DNA from: Halobacteriales archaeon QS_5_70_15
GTDB lineage: Archaea > Halobacteriota > Halobacteria > Halobacteriales > Haloarculaceae
Direction of reading: 5' to 3'
Assembly (NCBI GenBank): GCA_003022005.1
Contig: PXRQ01000063.1
Span: 33,963-49,520, forward strand
Length of the DNA: 15,558 nucleotides
The translations under genes and the position numbers were made by a program. Each line of letters opens with the position of its first letter. Position 1 is the first letter of the stretch. Below, one piece after another: positions 6,676 through 13,103 of this stretch. The notes beneath the pieces were generated by a model. It saw only the letters and a program-made list of their open reading frames with translations, did no database searches and was not told the DNA's origin.

Positions 6676-7188
6676 GTGCGACGACGAGAACTCCTCGGGA
6701 CGCTCCCCGCGGCGCCGCTCGCCGGTATCGCCGGCTGTCTCGGCGGCGGCGACGAGGGAACGCCGACGCCGAGCCCCGAGCCCACCGCGACCCCGGATCC
6801 GACGGCCACGTCGCCCGACTCGCCCACGCCCGGGGCGACCGACGAGCCGACCGACGAGCCGACCGACACGCCCACGAGGACCGAGACACCCACGGCGACC
6901 GCGACGGCGGACCTGACCGTGCGGGTCGGTCCCGGGGGTGATCTCGTCTTCGATCCGGAGACGTTCGAGGTGGCCGCCGGCGACACGGTCCGCTGGGTCT
7001 GGGACTCGCCGGGACACAACGTCAGCCCCGGGAGCCAGCCCGACGACGCCGACTGGCCCGGCGACGACGAGAGCACCTATGGCTCCGATCACACGGACGC
7101 GTACACGTTCGACGTCCCCGGGAGCTACGAGTACCACTGCGACCCGCACCAGTCCGCCGGGATGACCGGCTCGTTCACCGTCCGGTAG
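6676..7188 (+). CDS. halocyanin-like blue copper lipoprotein (Tat-exported)
   Basis: A 170-residue plastocyanin-family protein, an electron carrier or copper protein outside the membrane. The start GTG at 6676 gives a short Tat signal (RRRELLG) and a lipobox ending at Cys21 in LAGIAGC; longer upstream starts would bury the signal. A Thr/Pro/Asp-rich linker (about 29-78) includes a tandem DEPTDEPTDTPT stretch. The cupredoxin domain (79-170) carries all four type-1 copper ligands: His114 in SPGHNV, Cys155 and His158 in YHCDPHQ, and Met163 in AGMTG. It stands alone, 122 bases before infB on the same strand and divergent from the PRC-barrel operon. I saw no clear TATA box, only an AT-richer CAAACGTT near 6641-6648. 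Confidence 0.88.
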   Translation: MRRRELLGTLPAAPLAGIAGCLGGGDEGTPTPSPEPTATPDPTATSPDSPTPGATDEPTDEPTDTPTRTETPTATATADLTVRVGPGGDLVFDPETFEVAAGDTVRWVWDSPGHNVSPGSQPDDADWPGDDESTYGSDHTDAYTFDVPGSYEYHCDPHQSAGMTGSFTVR

Positions 7189-7256
7189 GGCCGGTCCGGT
7201 GAGCGTGCGCCGCCGTCGGTCGCCGGTCGCGCGCGCCGGCCGGCAGGGTTCTGAAA

Positions 7257-7264
7257 GGTTTAAC
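7257..7264 (+). promoter_or_regulatory. TATA box of infB
   Basis: GGTTTAAC at 7257-7264 is a good haloarchaeal TATA element in a GC-rich gap. It is about 50 bases before the infB ATG, so transcription would begin near 7285-7290 and leave a leader of about 20-25 bases. An AAGGAG at 7288-7293 is too far from the ATG to be a convincing ribosome binding site. Confidence 0.5.
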
Positions 7265-7310
7265 GTCCCGCGATGGCTGGATGGCACAAGGAGTTCTCGG
7301 GTGACCATCC

Positions 7311-9137
7311 ATGTCTAACACCGACGCCGACGCCGAACCGGGGACTGGCGGGACGGCCGACGAGCACGGGCTTCGGACGCCCATCGTGGCGGTTCTCGGC
7401 CACGTCGACCACGGGAAGACGAGCCTGCTCGACAAGGTCCGCGGGTCGGCGGTCATCGAGGGCGAGGCGGGCGCCATCACGCAGCACATCGGCGCGACGG
7501 CCGTGCCGCTGGACGTGATCTCGGACATCTCGGGGCGGCTCGTCGACCCGGACGACTTCGACCTGCCGGGGCTGCTGTTCATAGACACGCCGGGGCACCA
7601 CTCGTTCTCGACCCTGCGGGCGCGCGGGGGCGCGCTCGCCGACATCGCGGTCCTCGTCGTCGACGTCAACGACGGCTTCCAGCCCCAGACCATCGAGGCG
7701 GTCGACATCCTCAGGCGCACCCAGACGCCGTTCATCGTCGCCGCGAACAAGGTCGACACCACCCCCGGGTGGAACCCGAACCCGGACACGCCGATCCAGC
7801 AGTCGATGGACGGGCAGCCGACGAACGCGACCGACCGGCTGAACGAGGCGCTCTACGAGATCATCGGCGAACTCTCCGACGAGGGGTTCTCCGCGGACAT
7901 GTACTGGCGGGTGCAGGACTTCCAGCGCAACGTCGGCGTCGTCCCCGTCTCCGCCGAAACCGGCGAGGGCATCCCCGACCTGCTCGCGGTGCTGATGGGG
8001 CTCTCCCAGCGGTACATGAAAGAGGAGATGGAGATCGACGTCTCGGGCCCCGGCGCCGGGACCGTCCTGGAGGTCAAGGAGGAGCGCGGGTTCGGCACGA
8101 CGCTCGACGTCGTCCTCTACGACGGCACCGTCCGGAAGGGCGACACCGTCGTCGTCGGCGGCGTCGAGGACCCCATCGTCACGGAGGTGCGCGCGCTGCT
8201 CCAGCCCCGGCCGCTGGCGGAGATCCGCACCGAGAAGCGGTTCGACCAGGTCGACGAGGTCGTCGCGGCGGCCGGGATCAAGATCGCCGCGCCCGACCTC
8301 GACGACGCGATGGCCGGCGCGCCCGTCCGCGTGGTCAGGGACCGCCCCGTCGAGGAGGTCATCGCCGACGTCGAGGCCGAGATCGCCGAGATCGAGGTCG
8401 AGACCGTCGAGGAGGGCGTCGTCGTGAAGGCCGACACGCTCGGGTCGCTCGAGGCCATCGCCGACGCGCTCGAGGAGGCCGAGATCCCCGTCGTCCGCGC
8501 GGAGGTCGGCGACGTCGCGCCCCGCGACATCGCCGTCGCCTCGACCGCCAACGGCCCGAAACACGAGGTCGTCCTCGCGTTCAACGTCGACGTCCTCGCC
8601 GACGCCGAGCGCCGCGGGACCGAACAGGACGTCCGGATCTTCGAGCAGGACGTCATCTACCGGCTGGTCGAGGAGTACGAGGAGTTCGTCGAGGGGATCG
8701 AACGCGCCCAGCAGGAGCAGGTGCTCGACAAGATCGTCCGCCCCGCCCGGTTCCGCGTGCTCGAGGACCACGTCTTCCGGCAGTCCAGCCCCGCGGTCGT
8801 CGGCGTCGAGGTGCTCTCGGGGACGCTCAAGCGCAACTCCCGCGTGGCGAAGTGGGAGGGCAACGAGCCGACCCGCGTGGGCCAGCTCAAGTCCATCCAG
8901 GACGAGGGCGAGAACATCGACGAACTCCGGGCCGGCGAGCGGGCCGCCGTCTCCATCGACGGCCCCACGGTGGGTCGACAGATCGACGAGGGCGACGAGC
9001 TCTGGACGGAACTCCCCGAGAAACACGCGAAGATACTGGAGCAGGAGCTCCGCGAGGACGTCCCGAGCGACGAGCTGGAGGCGCTCTCGCAGTATCTAGA
9101 GAAACACCGGAAGAAGGACCCGTTCTGGGGCAAGTAG
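7311..9137 (+). CDS. infB: translation initiation factor aIF5B (IF-2 homologue)
   Basis: A 608-residue translational GTPase that promotes subunit joining and initiator tRNA placement. GTPase motifs: G1 GHVDHGKT (30-37), G3 DTPGH (92-96), G4 NKVD (146-149) and G5 SAET (214-217). A domain II beta barrel follows (about 245-340, GTVLEVKEERGFGTTLDVVL), then domain III with VKADTLGSLEAIADAL, and a C-terminal domain IV ending in a helical EKHRKKDPFWGK tail. The length is normal for archaeal IF5B (about 600), and I saw no intein. The ATG at 7311 is followed by a short disordered acidic leader. The gene lies just after the halocyanin gene and near nob1/PRC-barrel. Confidence 0.95.
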   Translation: MSNTDADAEPGTGGTADEHGLRTPIVAVLGHVDHGKTSLLDKVRGSAVIEGEAGAITQHIGATAVPLDVISDISGRLVDPDDFDLPGLLFIDTPGHHSFSTLRARGGALADIAVLVVDVNDGFQPQTIEAVDILRRTQTPFIVAANKVDTTPGWNPNPDTPIQQSMDGQPTNATDRLNEALYEIIGELSDEGFSADMYWRVQDFQRNVGVVPVSAETGEGIPDLLAVLMGLSQRYMKEEMEIDVSGPGAGTVLEVKEERGFGTTLDVVLYDGTVRKGDTVVVGGVEDPIVTEVRALLQPRPLAEIRTEKRFDQVDEVVAAAGIKIAAPDLDDAMAGAPVRVVRDRPVEEVIADVEAEIAEIEVETVEEGVVVKADTLGSLEAIADALEEAEIPVVRAEVGDVAPRDIAVASTANGPKHEVVLAFNVDVLADAERRGTEQDVRIFEQDVIYRLVEEYEEFVEGIERAQQEQVLDKIVRPARFRVLEDHVFRQSSPAVVGVEVLSGTLKRNSRVAKWEGNEPTRVGQLKSIQDEGENIDELRAGERAAVSIDGPTVGRQIDEGDELWTELPEKHAKILEQELREDVPSDELEALSQYLEKHRKKDPFWGK

Positions 9138-9172
9138 GGACGGTGGCACGGGGTGACAGAACGGAACGATCC

Positions 9173-9280
9173 GTGACCGAAAAGGGATTCAATTCGGTGC
9201 CGGACCGGATCGAACGACACTTCGACCGCGTCCGCGAGTTACTCGAGAGCGCGGGCGGAGAGGACGGACCCGACGCCTGA
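9173..9280 (+). CDS. possible small protein downstream of infB (35 aa)
   Basis: A GTG at 9173 opens a 35-residue frame, MTEKGFNSVPDRIERHFDRV followed by RELLESAGGEDGPDA, ending with TGA at 9278-9280. It has a GC-biased third position and an amphipathic helix-like middle (PDRIERHFDRVRELLES), and an acidic tail typical of haloarchaeal proteins. It begins 36 bases after infB and could be co-transcribed with it. No family is recognised and it is short, so it may be a chance ORF or the remnant of a longer gene. Confidence 0.35.
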   Translation: MTEKGFNSVPDRIERHFDRVRELLESAGGEDGPDA

Positions 9281-9345
9281 CCTCGCTCGTAGCGCCACCT
9301 CCAGTCGGGTTCTCGGCCCTCCCGTTCCGCACGGTTCCGATCCTC

Positions 9346-10095
9346 TCACACCACCGCTCGGACTGCCAGCGTCGGCGGCACCTTCGCCATCAGCTCCGGT
9401 TTGTGGCTCCACTGCTCCTCGTACTCGTCCGGATCGTCGGCCCCGGGCTCGAACAGCCGGTCGACGACGAACCCCGCATCCACGAGCCCCCGGTGGATCT
9501 CCCCGGCGCGGTGGTGGAACACCACCAGGTCGGGATCGAGGTCACCGATGGACTTGCACTCCGGCTCCGAGTCGAAGTAGCTCCGGTCGATCTCGCCCGT
9601 CTCGGGGTCGAACAGCTCGTAGAAGGGGTGCGGCATCGCGAAGAAGAGCGTGCCGCCCCCGCGGAGCACCCGTGCGGCCTCCGCGAAGCAGGCCTCGAGA
9701 TCCTCGACCATCTGGAACACCCACGAGGAGAACGCGAGGTCGAACCGGTCGGCTGCGAAGGGCAGGTCCGTGACGTCGCCGGCGAGGAACTCGACGTCGA
9801 CGCCGTACAGCCCCGCGAGCCGCCGGGCGTGTTCCAGTTGGCGCGTCGAGAGGTCCACGCCCGCCACGCTCGCGGCACCGCGGCGGGCGAATCCCACGGA
9901 GGCCTGCCCGCCGCCACAGCCGAGTTCTGCCACGTCGCGGCCCTCGAACCCGGGCAGGTGGTCGAGCCGTTCGCCCTCGGGCCAGCCGGGGCCGTAGTGG
10001 ACGTCCGCCGGCGGGAGTCCGTCGGCCGTGTCGGCGTTCCACGCGCCCTGGAAGGCGTCGCTCCACTCGTTCCAGAGGTCGCGGTTCTCCTCCAT
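9346..10095 (-). CDS. class I SAM-dependent methyltransferase
   Basis: The 249-residue protein has a Rossmann-type methyltransferase core (Methyltransf_11-like). Motif I is VAELGCGGGQASVGFARRGA (55-74), the acidic residue after beta 2 is Asp81 in GVDLSTRQLEHAR, motif II is GDVTDLPF (106-113), and FDLAFSSWVFQMVEDLE (118-134) is the post-motif region, followed by VLRGGGTLFFAMPHPFYEL (143-161). An N-terminal 40 residues with WNEWSDAFQGAWN may cap the substrate pocket. The acceptor is unknown; such proteins methylate small molecules, lipids or proteins. The ATG is at 10093-10095, with a weak GCGTATG element near 10121-10127 on the same strand. No operon partner is evident. Confidence 0.85.
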   Translation of the reverse strand: MEENRDLWNEWSDAFQGAWNADTADGLPPADVHYGPGWPEGERLDHLPGFEGRDVAELGCGGGQASVGFARRGAASVAGVDLSTRQLEHARRLAGLYGVDVEFLAGDVTDLPFAADRFDLAFSSWVFQMVEDLEACFAEAARVLRGGGTLFFAMPHPFYELFDPETGEIDRSYFDSEPECKSIGDLDPDLVVFHHRAGEIHRGLVDAGFVVDRLFEPGADDPDEYEEQWSHKPELMAKVPPTLAVRAVV

Positions 10096-10238
10096 GACCC
10101 GGCCTCGTGGACGGATCGGGCATACGCTTTCGGGACGAAATGTGGCAGTTCACGGACGGATCGCGGCGGGGACCGGTACGGGTCTCGTGGCGGTCGGGGA
10201 CGCGGCTCCCGCGCGGGACCTCGCACCGTCTAATAACA

Positions 10239-10246
10239 TTTAATTA
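10239..10246 (+). promoter_or_regulatory. TATA box of the 59-residue membrane protein
   Basis: TTTAATTA at 10239-10246 lies about 26 bases before the ATG at 10269 and is the most AT-rich stretch of this gap. The spacing fits leaderless transcription and supports this otherwise short gene being real. Confidence 0.6.
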
Positions 10247-10268
10247 GCCGGCGCCACACGGGTCGCGT

Positions 10269-10448
10269 ATGCAGGGTGAGACGACGGGTGAGGCGTACGA
10301 CCTCCTGCTCGCGGGTATCCCGGCGCCGGTCGCCGGCGGTGCCCTGGTGGGGCTCTACTCCTCGCTCCCGTTCCTGCTCGCGTTCGCTGCCGGCGGGGTG
10401 CTCGCCGCGGGGCTGGTGGGGATGGCGATGTTCCTCGTCCCGCCTTAG
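10269..10448 (+). CDS. small two-helix membrane protein (59 aa)
   Basis: A 59-residue ORF starts at ATG 10269 and ends at TAG 10446-10448. The N-terminus MQGETTGEAYDLLLAGIPAP leads into two hydrophobic segments, about residues 15-32 and 34-57, ending in FLVPP. It is of unknown function and resembles short haloarchaeal membrane proteins that start with an EAYDLLLA-type sequence. A strong TATA box precedes it. Its stop overlaps the opposite-strand DUF5811-like stop by four bases. Confidence 0.65.
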   Translation: MQGETTGEAYDLLLAGIPAPVAGGALVGLYSSLPFLLAFAAGGVLAAGLVGMAMFLVPP

Positions 10449-10771
10449 CGGGCCCGCTGGTCGACCGTCCCGCTGTTTCGCTTGGTTTCCAGCGCCGCCG
10501 CGGCGGCGAGATGCCGGGCCAGTTCGGCGGTCGTCGCCTCCCCCGAGAGGTCGACGCTCACGACCGCGCCGACCGGCGGCCGCACCGCGACGGTGCCGGC
10601 GGGGCCGTCGGTCCCCTCGACGATCTCGCCGCCGACGAGGTAGCCGTCGGGCAGGAGCGCGCGCGCCTCGTTGGTCACCGCGGCGAGGTCGCTCCGGAGC
10701 GCACGGCGCTCCTCCGGCTCGAGCTCTACCGGTCCGTCCTCCGGGCCCGCGTGGGGCGTGTTTCCGTGCAT
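10445..10771 (-). CDS. DUF5811-like haloarchaeal protein
   Basis: A 108-residue soluble acidic protein beginning MHGNTPHAGPEDG, then ELEPEERRALRSDLAAVTNE and ARALLPDGYLVGGEIVEG, with GTVAVRPPVGAVVSVDL in the middle. The NTP.AG start, the RR.L..DLAAV helix and the AV.PPVG.VVS core match my memory of the haloarchaeal DUF5811 family, of unknown function. The ATG is at 10769-10771; a longer upstream reading of the same frame is just the Arg-rich shadow of the broken decarboxylase gene. A CATAAAC element (10802-10808, TTTATG on the coding strand) lies about 34 bases upstream. It sits 67 bases after the arginine decarboxylase remnant on the same strand. Confidence 0.75.
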   Translation of the reverse strand: MHGNTPHAGPEDGPVELEPEERRALRSDLAAVTNEARALLPDGYLVGGEIVEGTDGPAGTVAVRPPVGAVVSVDLSGEATTAELARHLAAAAALETKRNSGTVDQRAR

Positions 10772-10838
10772 TCGACTCCCCAGGGGTAGCGGGGGCCGTC
10801 GCATAAACCCGTCGGACCACGGGCCGCTCGCCGCCCGG

Positions 10839-11281
10839 CTACCGACGGTCCGGGCCGACCGGCTCTCCCTCGCCGAACGCCGCGAGCGCGACCGCGGTGA
10901 CGTACCGCCCCGGGCGTGGCTCGGCCGTCGCGAGTTCGAGCCCCGTCGTCCCGCCCTCCCAGGCCCGGTCGTCCCGGAGGTCGCGGGCCGCGTCGAGCCC
11001 CTCGCGGACCGACCGGCGGGTCGATCCTGGATCCGTCCCGCTCCCCTCGTAGACGACGCCCGGACCCCCGCGGGGGAGGGCCCATCCGATGGCGGCACAG
11101 GCCGGGCCCGCCTCGCCGGGCGCGAGCGTCGAGCGCGCCTGATGCGCGTCCCCCGTGGGACGACCGAGGAGACGCGGACGAGGTTGTAGTCGTGGAGGTT
11201 CACCGACGCGAGCGCCGCGTCGTAGGACGAGAGCGCCGTCGGTCCGTCCCCCTTGCCCCCGACTACGCGGATGGTGTCCAT
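10839..11281 (-). pseudogene. pyruvoyl-dependent arginine decarboxylase, broken by an internal deletion/frameshift
   Basis: The first part (ATG at 11279-11281) reads MDTIRVVGGKGDGPTALSSY and then ASVNLHDYNLVRVSSVVPRG. This is the N-terminus of pyruvoyl arginine decarboxylase, with the SS pair (Ser38-Ser39) where the proenzyme self-cleaves to make the pyruvoyl group. Right after PRGT (about 11147) the frame becomes Arg/Pro-rich. The rest is in another frame, 11138 down to the TAG at 10839-10841: ARSTLAPGEAGPACAAIGWA, PGVVYEGSGTDPGSTRRSVR, and a C-terminal GRYVTAVALAAFGEG (99 residues). The pieces total about 145 residues against roughly 160-165 for the family, so about 15-20 residues are missing and the loss is 1 modulo 3 bases. 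The enzyme makes agmatine, which archaea use to modify tRNA-Ile2. A sequencing or assembly error is a serious alternative. Confidence 0.8.
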
Positions 11282-11307
11282 GTCCGGGGATCCGTCGCGT
11301 CCGGACA
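11281..11307. promoter_or_regulatory. 7-bp inverted repeat at the start of the decarboxylase gene
   Basis: TGTCCGG (11281-11287) and CCGGACA (11301-11307) are exact reverse complements with a 13-base spacer. The left arm overlaps the first base of the start codon, so a bound protein could block initiation, but with this GC content the match could be chance. Confidence 0.3.
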
Positions 11308-11334
11308 AGCGGGTTGCGGTTCGGGACGCGGCCG

Positions 11335-11372
11335 GCGGGCCGTGGGTCGGAGCGCGGCTAGCGGGCCGTGGT
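11335..11372. repeat. short direct repeat between the decarboxylase remnant and phoU
   Basis: GCGGGCCGTGG occurs twice about 26 bases apart in the gap 11282-11411 (around 11335 and at 11361). The rest of this 130-base gap shows no gene. No function can be assigned. Confidence 0.4.
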
Positions 11373-11411
11373 CCGGGGCTCGAGGGCCGGGGGCGCGTCG
11401 TCGAGCGCGGA

Positions 11412-12092
11412 TCAGTAGAGCAGCGAGTCGTCGTTCTCGACCATGTACAGCGTCCGTGCGGCGATGTTGACGGCGTGGTCGCCGACCCGCTCCAGGTCCC
11501 GGACGGTGAGCAGCAGCCGGGAGACGTCGGTCATGAACGCCTCGACGTCGCGGTCGCCGTTCCCCGGATCGAGTTCCGTCCCGATGAGTTCGCGGACGAC
11601 CGTCTCGGAGGCGCGCTCGCACATCTCGTCGACCTCGTCGTCGCGCTCGGCGACCGCGTGGCAGGCAGAGACGTCCTCCTCGGCGTAGGCCTCCATCGCG
11701 TCCTCGATCATCCGGACGACGGCGTCGCCGATGGACTGGACGTCGACGTCCGGGTAGAGGTCGCGCTCGGCGTCGAGGGCGTACTCCCCGAGGTTGGTCG
11801 CGAGGTCGGCGACCCGCTCCAGGTCCGTGATGATCTTGAACGAGGCGGCGATGAACCGGAGGTCGCCGGCGACGGGCTGCTGGAGCGCGATCAGGTCGAC
11901 GCAGTCCCCCTCGAGATCGAGGTACATGTCGTTTATCTCGTCGTCGCTCTCGATCACCTGCCGGGCGAGCCGCTCGTCCTTGCGCGCGAGGGCGTCGAGC
12001 CCCATCCGGACCCGTTCGAGGACGAGCTCGCCCATGAACAGCACGTCCTCGCGGAGCCGGTCGAGCGCGTCCTGGTAGGACTGTCTTGCCAT
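11412..12092 (-). CDS. phoU: PhoU-family phosphate regulator
   Basis: The 226-residue protein is all-helical with two PhoU repeats. Each repeat carries the family signature: D90LERVAD96 in FKIITDLERVADLATNLGEY, and D199LERVGD205 in LLLTVRDLERVGDHAVNIAA. These acidic motifs bind metal clusters in known PhoU proteins. PhoU links phosphate uptake by the Pst transporter to signalling; in archaea it acts without the PhoR/PhoB pair. No pst genes are beside it in this window, so it may be a free-standing copy. The start ATG is at 12090-12092. I see no clear TATA box in the 113 bases before the next gene upstream, which is on the same strand. Confidence 0.9.
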   Translation of the reverse strand: MARQSYQDALDRLREDVLFMGELVLERVRMGLDALARKDERLARQVIESDDEINDMYLDLEGDCVDLIALQQPVAGDLRFIAASFKIITDLERVADLATNLGEYALDAERDLYPDVDVQSIGDAVVRMIEDAMEAYAEEDVSACHAVAERDDEVDEMCERASETVVRELIGTELDPGNGDRDVEAFMTDVSRLLLTVRDLERVGDHAVNIAARTLYMVENDDSLLY

Positions 12093-12164
12093 TTCCCAAC
12101 GCTTCCCCGTGTGGTGTCATGTGGCTTTCGGAGCCCGGCTCGTCCGGATCGGCGTCCCGACGGC

Positions 12165-12180
12165 CATCCCCGACGGGATG
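12165..12180. terminator. small hairpin between the 70-residue membrane protein and phoU
   Basis: CATCCC (12165-12170) and GGGATG (12175-12180) form a perfect 6-bp stem with a 4-base loop, just after the end of the minus-strand membrane protein gene. It could be part of a terminator or a phoU control site. There is no T-run, so the call is weak. Confidence 0.2.
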
Positions 12181-12205
12181 CAACGAACTCCCGCGATACA
12201 CGCCG

Positions 12206-12418
12206 TCAGACGGGGAGCAGCGAGGAGACGGGACCGAGCAGGCCCAGGACCCACAGTATCGCGGCGACGACCGCCGCGACGACGGCGATGCGCCACGCGA
12301 TCGAGAGGAGCACCCGGGCGACGAGGATGACCACCACGACGACGATCAGGGTCGTCAGTATACCCGGGAGCCCGCCCAGCACCTCGAATTGTAGCGACAG
12401 CGTGGCGACGTCCCGCAT
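12206..12418 (-). CDS. small two-helix membrane protein (70 aa)
   Basis: The protein reads MRDVATLSLQFEVLGGLPGI followed by two long hydrophobic helices (about residues 19-36 and 42-62) separated by ARVLLSIAWR, then GPVSSLLPV. The function is unknown; similar short proteins with an FE.LGG.P start occur in haloarchaea. I chose the ATG at 12416-12418. The alternative ATG nine codons upstream (12443-12445) lies inside what looks like the TATA box (CATAAGCTT on the plus strand, 12443-12451), which sits about 29 bases before the shorter start. The gene is divergent from the rubredoxin-like gene. Confidence 0.65.
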   Translation of the reverse strand: MRDVATLSLQFEVLGGLPGILTTLIVVVVVILVARVLLSIAWRIAVVAAVVAAILWVLGLLGPVSSLLPV

Positions 12419-12442
12419 GGCCCATCCTGGGCCGTCACCGCT

Positions 12443-12451
12443 CATAAGCTT
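12443..12451 (-). promoter_or_regulatory. TATA element of the 70-residue membrane protein
   Basis: Read on the minus strand this is AAGCTTATG, the exact reverse complement partner of the element at 12591-12599 that serves the divergent gene. The spacing of about 29 bases to the ATG at 12418 decides in favour of the shorter start for that gene. Confidence 0.5.
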
Positions 12452-12590
12452 GGGGGCCAGGGTTCGTTCGGAGCGTGCTCACCCGGGACCGGCCGCGGCG
12501 ACCGCCCCGACGGGACCGGCGGGGCCACGGCGATCGGGCCGACGGGATCGGCTGCCGGCCCGTACGCCGACGATCCGGTCGCTCCGGCGA

Positions 12591-12599
12591 AAGCTTATG
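12591..12599 (+). promoter_or_regulatory. TATA element of the rubredoxin-like gene
   Basis: AAGCTTATG lies about 31 bases before the ATG at 12626. Just downstream are an 8-base palindrome TGGTACCA (12605-12612) and the AT-rich TATATTA, around the likely transcription start; these may be regulatory or a second TATA-like element. Confidence 0.5.
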
Positions 12600-12625
12600 T
12601 TCCGTGGTACCATATATTACGGACG

Positions 12626-12937
12626 ATGAGCGGGAGTAGCCAGGACCTCACGACGAACCGGCGTATCGCGTTCGGCGAGACCGTCTACGCCGAGGACGGG
12701 ACGGAGCTGGGGCGTGTCCGCGGTCTCGACGAGCACGGCTTCTACGTCAGCACCGCCGAGGGCGTCGTGGCGATGTCGGTCGAGCACGACGCCGACAGCA
12801 AGACCGGGATCAAGGAGCTCCACTGGCGGTGCTGGGACTGCGGCGAACTCGGCCGGCTGGAGGCGGCCGACCTCCCCGAGGCGTGCCCGAGCTGCGGCGC
12901 GCCGAGGGAGGAGCTCTACTACTGGCAGCAGGACTGA
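12626..12937 (+). CDS. rubredoxin-like zinc/iron protein (DUF7130-like)
   Basis: A 103-residue protein. The N-terminal half (about 12-55: FGETVYAEDGTELGRVRGLD, then GFYVSTAEGVVAMSV) resembles a small PRC-barrel-like beta domain. The C-terminal half is rubredoxin-like, with Cys69 and Cys72 in CWDCGELG and Cys87 and Cys90 in CPSCGAP, ending EELYYWQQD. Four cysteines in this layout bind one iron or zinc. I recall this as a haloarchaeal rubredoxin-like family (DUF7130) with no known role; electron transfer or structural zinc are both possible. It is a leaderless gene judging by the AAGCTTATG element. The next gene starts 166 bases on with its own TATA-like box, so it is likely a single-gene unit. 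Confidence 0.8.
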   Translation: MSGSSQDLTTNRRIAFGETVYAEDGTELGRVRGLDEHGFYVSTAEGVVAMSVEHDADSKTGIKELHWRCWDCGELGRLEAADLPEACPSCGAPREELYYWQQD

Positions 12938-13057
12938 ACGGCCTCGGGTATTCCCGGTCCCGTCACCGACCCGTACTGATCCGGTTCTTCGACCCGTCCT
13001 GTTCCGACCCCTCTCGAGGGCCGTCACCGGCGCGTTCCCGCCGACTGACGGCCGACG

Positions 13058-13080
13058 GACCGTTTCCACGGTCTTCATTA
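13058..13080 (+). promoter_or_regulatory. inverted repeat adjoining the TATA-like box of the sulfatase-like gene
   Basis: GACCGT (13058-13063) and ACGGTC (13068-13073) are exact reverse complements with a 4-base loop, directly followed by CTTCATTA (13073-13080), which lies about 27 bases before the ATG at 13104. It may be an operator at the TFB-recognition position, or a hairpin ending the previous transcript. Confidence 0.4.
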
Positions 13081-13103
13081 GCCGCGCGCCCGGAGCCCGG
13101 CAC

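Noticed and set aside
7281..7304. 7-codon upstream ORF before infB
   Set aside because: The TATA box at 7257-7264 predicts transcription starting near or after the upstream ATG, so it would probably not be in the mRNA.
7260..9026. 588-residue minus-strand open frame opposite infB, rich in D, V, L, R and G
   Set aside because: It is a codon mirror of infB, open only because high GC3 removes stop codons from the opposite strand. It has no recognisable domain and infB has every expected motif.
10445..11308. a single 287-residue minus-strand protein
   Set aside because: It joins the decarboxylase N-terminus, an out-of-frame Arg-rich middle and the DUF5811-like protein by chance. Conserved residues place a separate start at 10771 and a frame break near 11140.
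12206..12445. 79-residue version of the small membrane protein starting at 12445
   Set aside because: That ATG lies inside the likely TATA element, which sits at leaderless spacing from the ATG at 12418.
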